Origin: an uncultured Carnobacterium sp.
Lineage (GTDB): Bacteria > Bacillota > Bacilli > Lactobacillales > Aerococcaceae
Assembly: GCA_905371865.1 (NCBI GenBank)
Contig: CAJPNA010000094.1
Location: forward strand, 1 to 5,825
Length of the DNA stretch: 5,825 nucleotides
Reading direction: 5' to 3'
Part shown: positions 5,255-5,825 of the stretch, in pieces
Numbering within the stretch: position 1 is the stretch's first letter
How the letters are laid out: each line of letters starts with the position of its first letter
Notes under the pieces: generated by a model
The model's database searches: none
Told to the model about the DNA's origin: nothing
Seen by the model: only the letters and a program-made list of their open reading frames with translations
Position numbers and translations under genes: made by a program

Positions 5255-5825
5255 TTATAGCGTAGGGTAAGTGATTTGCCCTAAAATAACACTCTTCTTC
5301 GCTCCAGTTGCAGAAGGAACATTAGAAGGGCTTCTATGGTAAGTCTGATTTCCAAGAATCACAAACGCTAAAGCTTCTTTTGCTTCAGAAGAAAAACCAT
5401 GCTCTTCCTGTGTCATTACCGTTACTTCCGGAATCTCATTTCTGATAAGTTCTAGTAAATAAGAATTATAGGCTCCCCCACCACCAATAATACATTTCTT
5501 TAAACCATATTCAGAAATTAAATATTTTTTATAATGATAGGCAATCGAGTAGGCCGTAAACCAAGTAAATGTATGAATCAAATCATTCGGTTCACAGGAA
5601 TGATATTTTTCAAGAATGGATTTTGTAAAATGCTCTCCAAACATCTCTCTACCCGTTGTTTTTGGAATCTCCAAATTGAAATAGGGATGTCCCTTTAATT
5701 CTGCTGCTAACGATGGAATCAGATTTCCTTGTCGTGCATAATAGCCATCCGTATCATATTTTTTGCCGTAAAAAGTTCGTACGGCTTCGTCAATCATCAT
5801 GTTTCCTGGTCCTGTATCAAAAGCG
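5255..5825 (-). CDS. anmK: Anhydro-N-acetylmuramic acid kinase (AnmK), C-terminal half, 5' end beyond window
   Basis: AnmK opens the 1,6-anhydro ring of anhydro-MurNAc and phosphorylates it with ATP to give MurNAc-6P, the substrate of MurQ. About 190 residues are visible against a family length of roughly 370-390. The frame is open to the window edge and reads AFDTGPGNMMIDEAV at the very edge. FDTGPGN is the family signature, and its Asp is the general base in studied AnmK enzymes. The ATG at 5800 is therefore internal, not a start. Further family features are IPKTTGREMFGEHF, the LIHTFTWFTAYSIAYH helix and the CIIGGGGAYNSYLLELI nucleotide-side loop, then EEHGFSSEAKEALAFVILG near the C-terminus. 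It is convergent with the kinase gene and shares its terminator. It lies outside the murQ operon, though its product enters the same pathway. Confidence 0.93.
   Translation of the reverse strand, partial: AFDTGPGNMMIDEAVRTFYGKKYDTDGYYARQGNLIPSLAAELKGHPYFNLEIPKTTGREMFGEHFTKSILEKYHSCEPNDLIHTFTWFTAYSIAYHYKKYLISEYGLKKCIIGGGGAYNSYLLELIRNEIPEVTVMTQEEHGFSSEAKEALAFVILGNQTYHRSPSNVPSATGAKKSVILGQITYPTL

Noticed and set aside
5798..5800. ATG at 5800 as the start of a 181-residue protein
   Set aside because: The frame continues upstream to the window edge and encodes the AnmK signature FDTGPGN immediately before it, so this Met is internal.
1..5825. Mobile element, phage, toxin-antitoxin or CRISPR content
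   Set aside because: No transposase or integrase motifs, terminal repeats or repeat-spacer arrays were seen; nearly all bases belong to the six salvage genes and their control sites.

Overview
This window is a cell-wall (peptidoglycan) sugar salvage locus from a low-GC Gram-positive bacterium. The evidence for Bacillota, class Bacilli, is the AT-rich sequence, strong AGGAGG-type ribosome binding sites, SigA-type promoters, a CcpA-type cre site, and the staphylococcal-style set of murQ, murP, mupG and murR. A member of the Lactobacillales or Bacillales is most likely; I cannot name the genus. No mobile element, CRISPR array, tRNA or rRNA was seen.

Layout. Positions 1-3346, minus strand, hold a tightly packed catabolic operon read right to left. 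It contains murQ (MurNAc-6-phosphate etherase), murP (PTS EIIBC permease) and mupG (6-phospho-N-acetylmuramidase, 3' end cut by the window edge). The murQ and murP genes are 4 nt apart, and murP and mupG overlap. Positions 3347-3484 are a compact divergent control region. It has two near-ideal SigA promoters facing opposite ways and overlapping each other, a 12-bp inverted repeat that is a candidate MurR operator, and a full-consensus cre site at the start of the murQ transcript. Positions 3485-5197, plus strand, hold murR (RpiR-type regulator with a SIS sugar-phosphate domain) and a BadF/BadG-family sugar kinase. A symmetric bidirectional terminator lies at 5200-5251. The convergent minus-strand gene at 5255-5825 is the C-terminal half of anmK (anhydro-MurNAc kinase), which runs off the right edge.

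How the genes fit together (family knowledge plus inference). MurP imports MurNAc, or the MurNAc-GlcNAc disaccharide, and phosphorylates it at C6. MupG splits MurNAc-6P-GlcNAc into MurNAc-6P and free GlcNAc. MurQ removes the lactyl ether from MurNAc-6P to give GlcNAc-6P and D-lactate. The BadF/BadG kinase is well placed to phosphorylate the GlcNAc that MupG leaves unphosphorylated, or unphosphorylated MurNAc. AnmK would feed 1,6-anhydro-MurNAc into the same MurNAc-6P pool. MurR probably senses MurNAc-6P, and CcpA probably silences the catabolic arm when better sugars are present.

The individual families are known. The parts most worth a second look are the overlapping promoter and operator arrangement, the kinase placed with the regulator rather than the catabolic genes, and anmK in a Gram-positive salvage cluster. 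I see no sign of a wholly new system.
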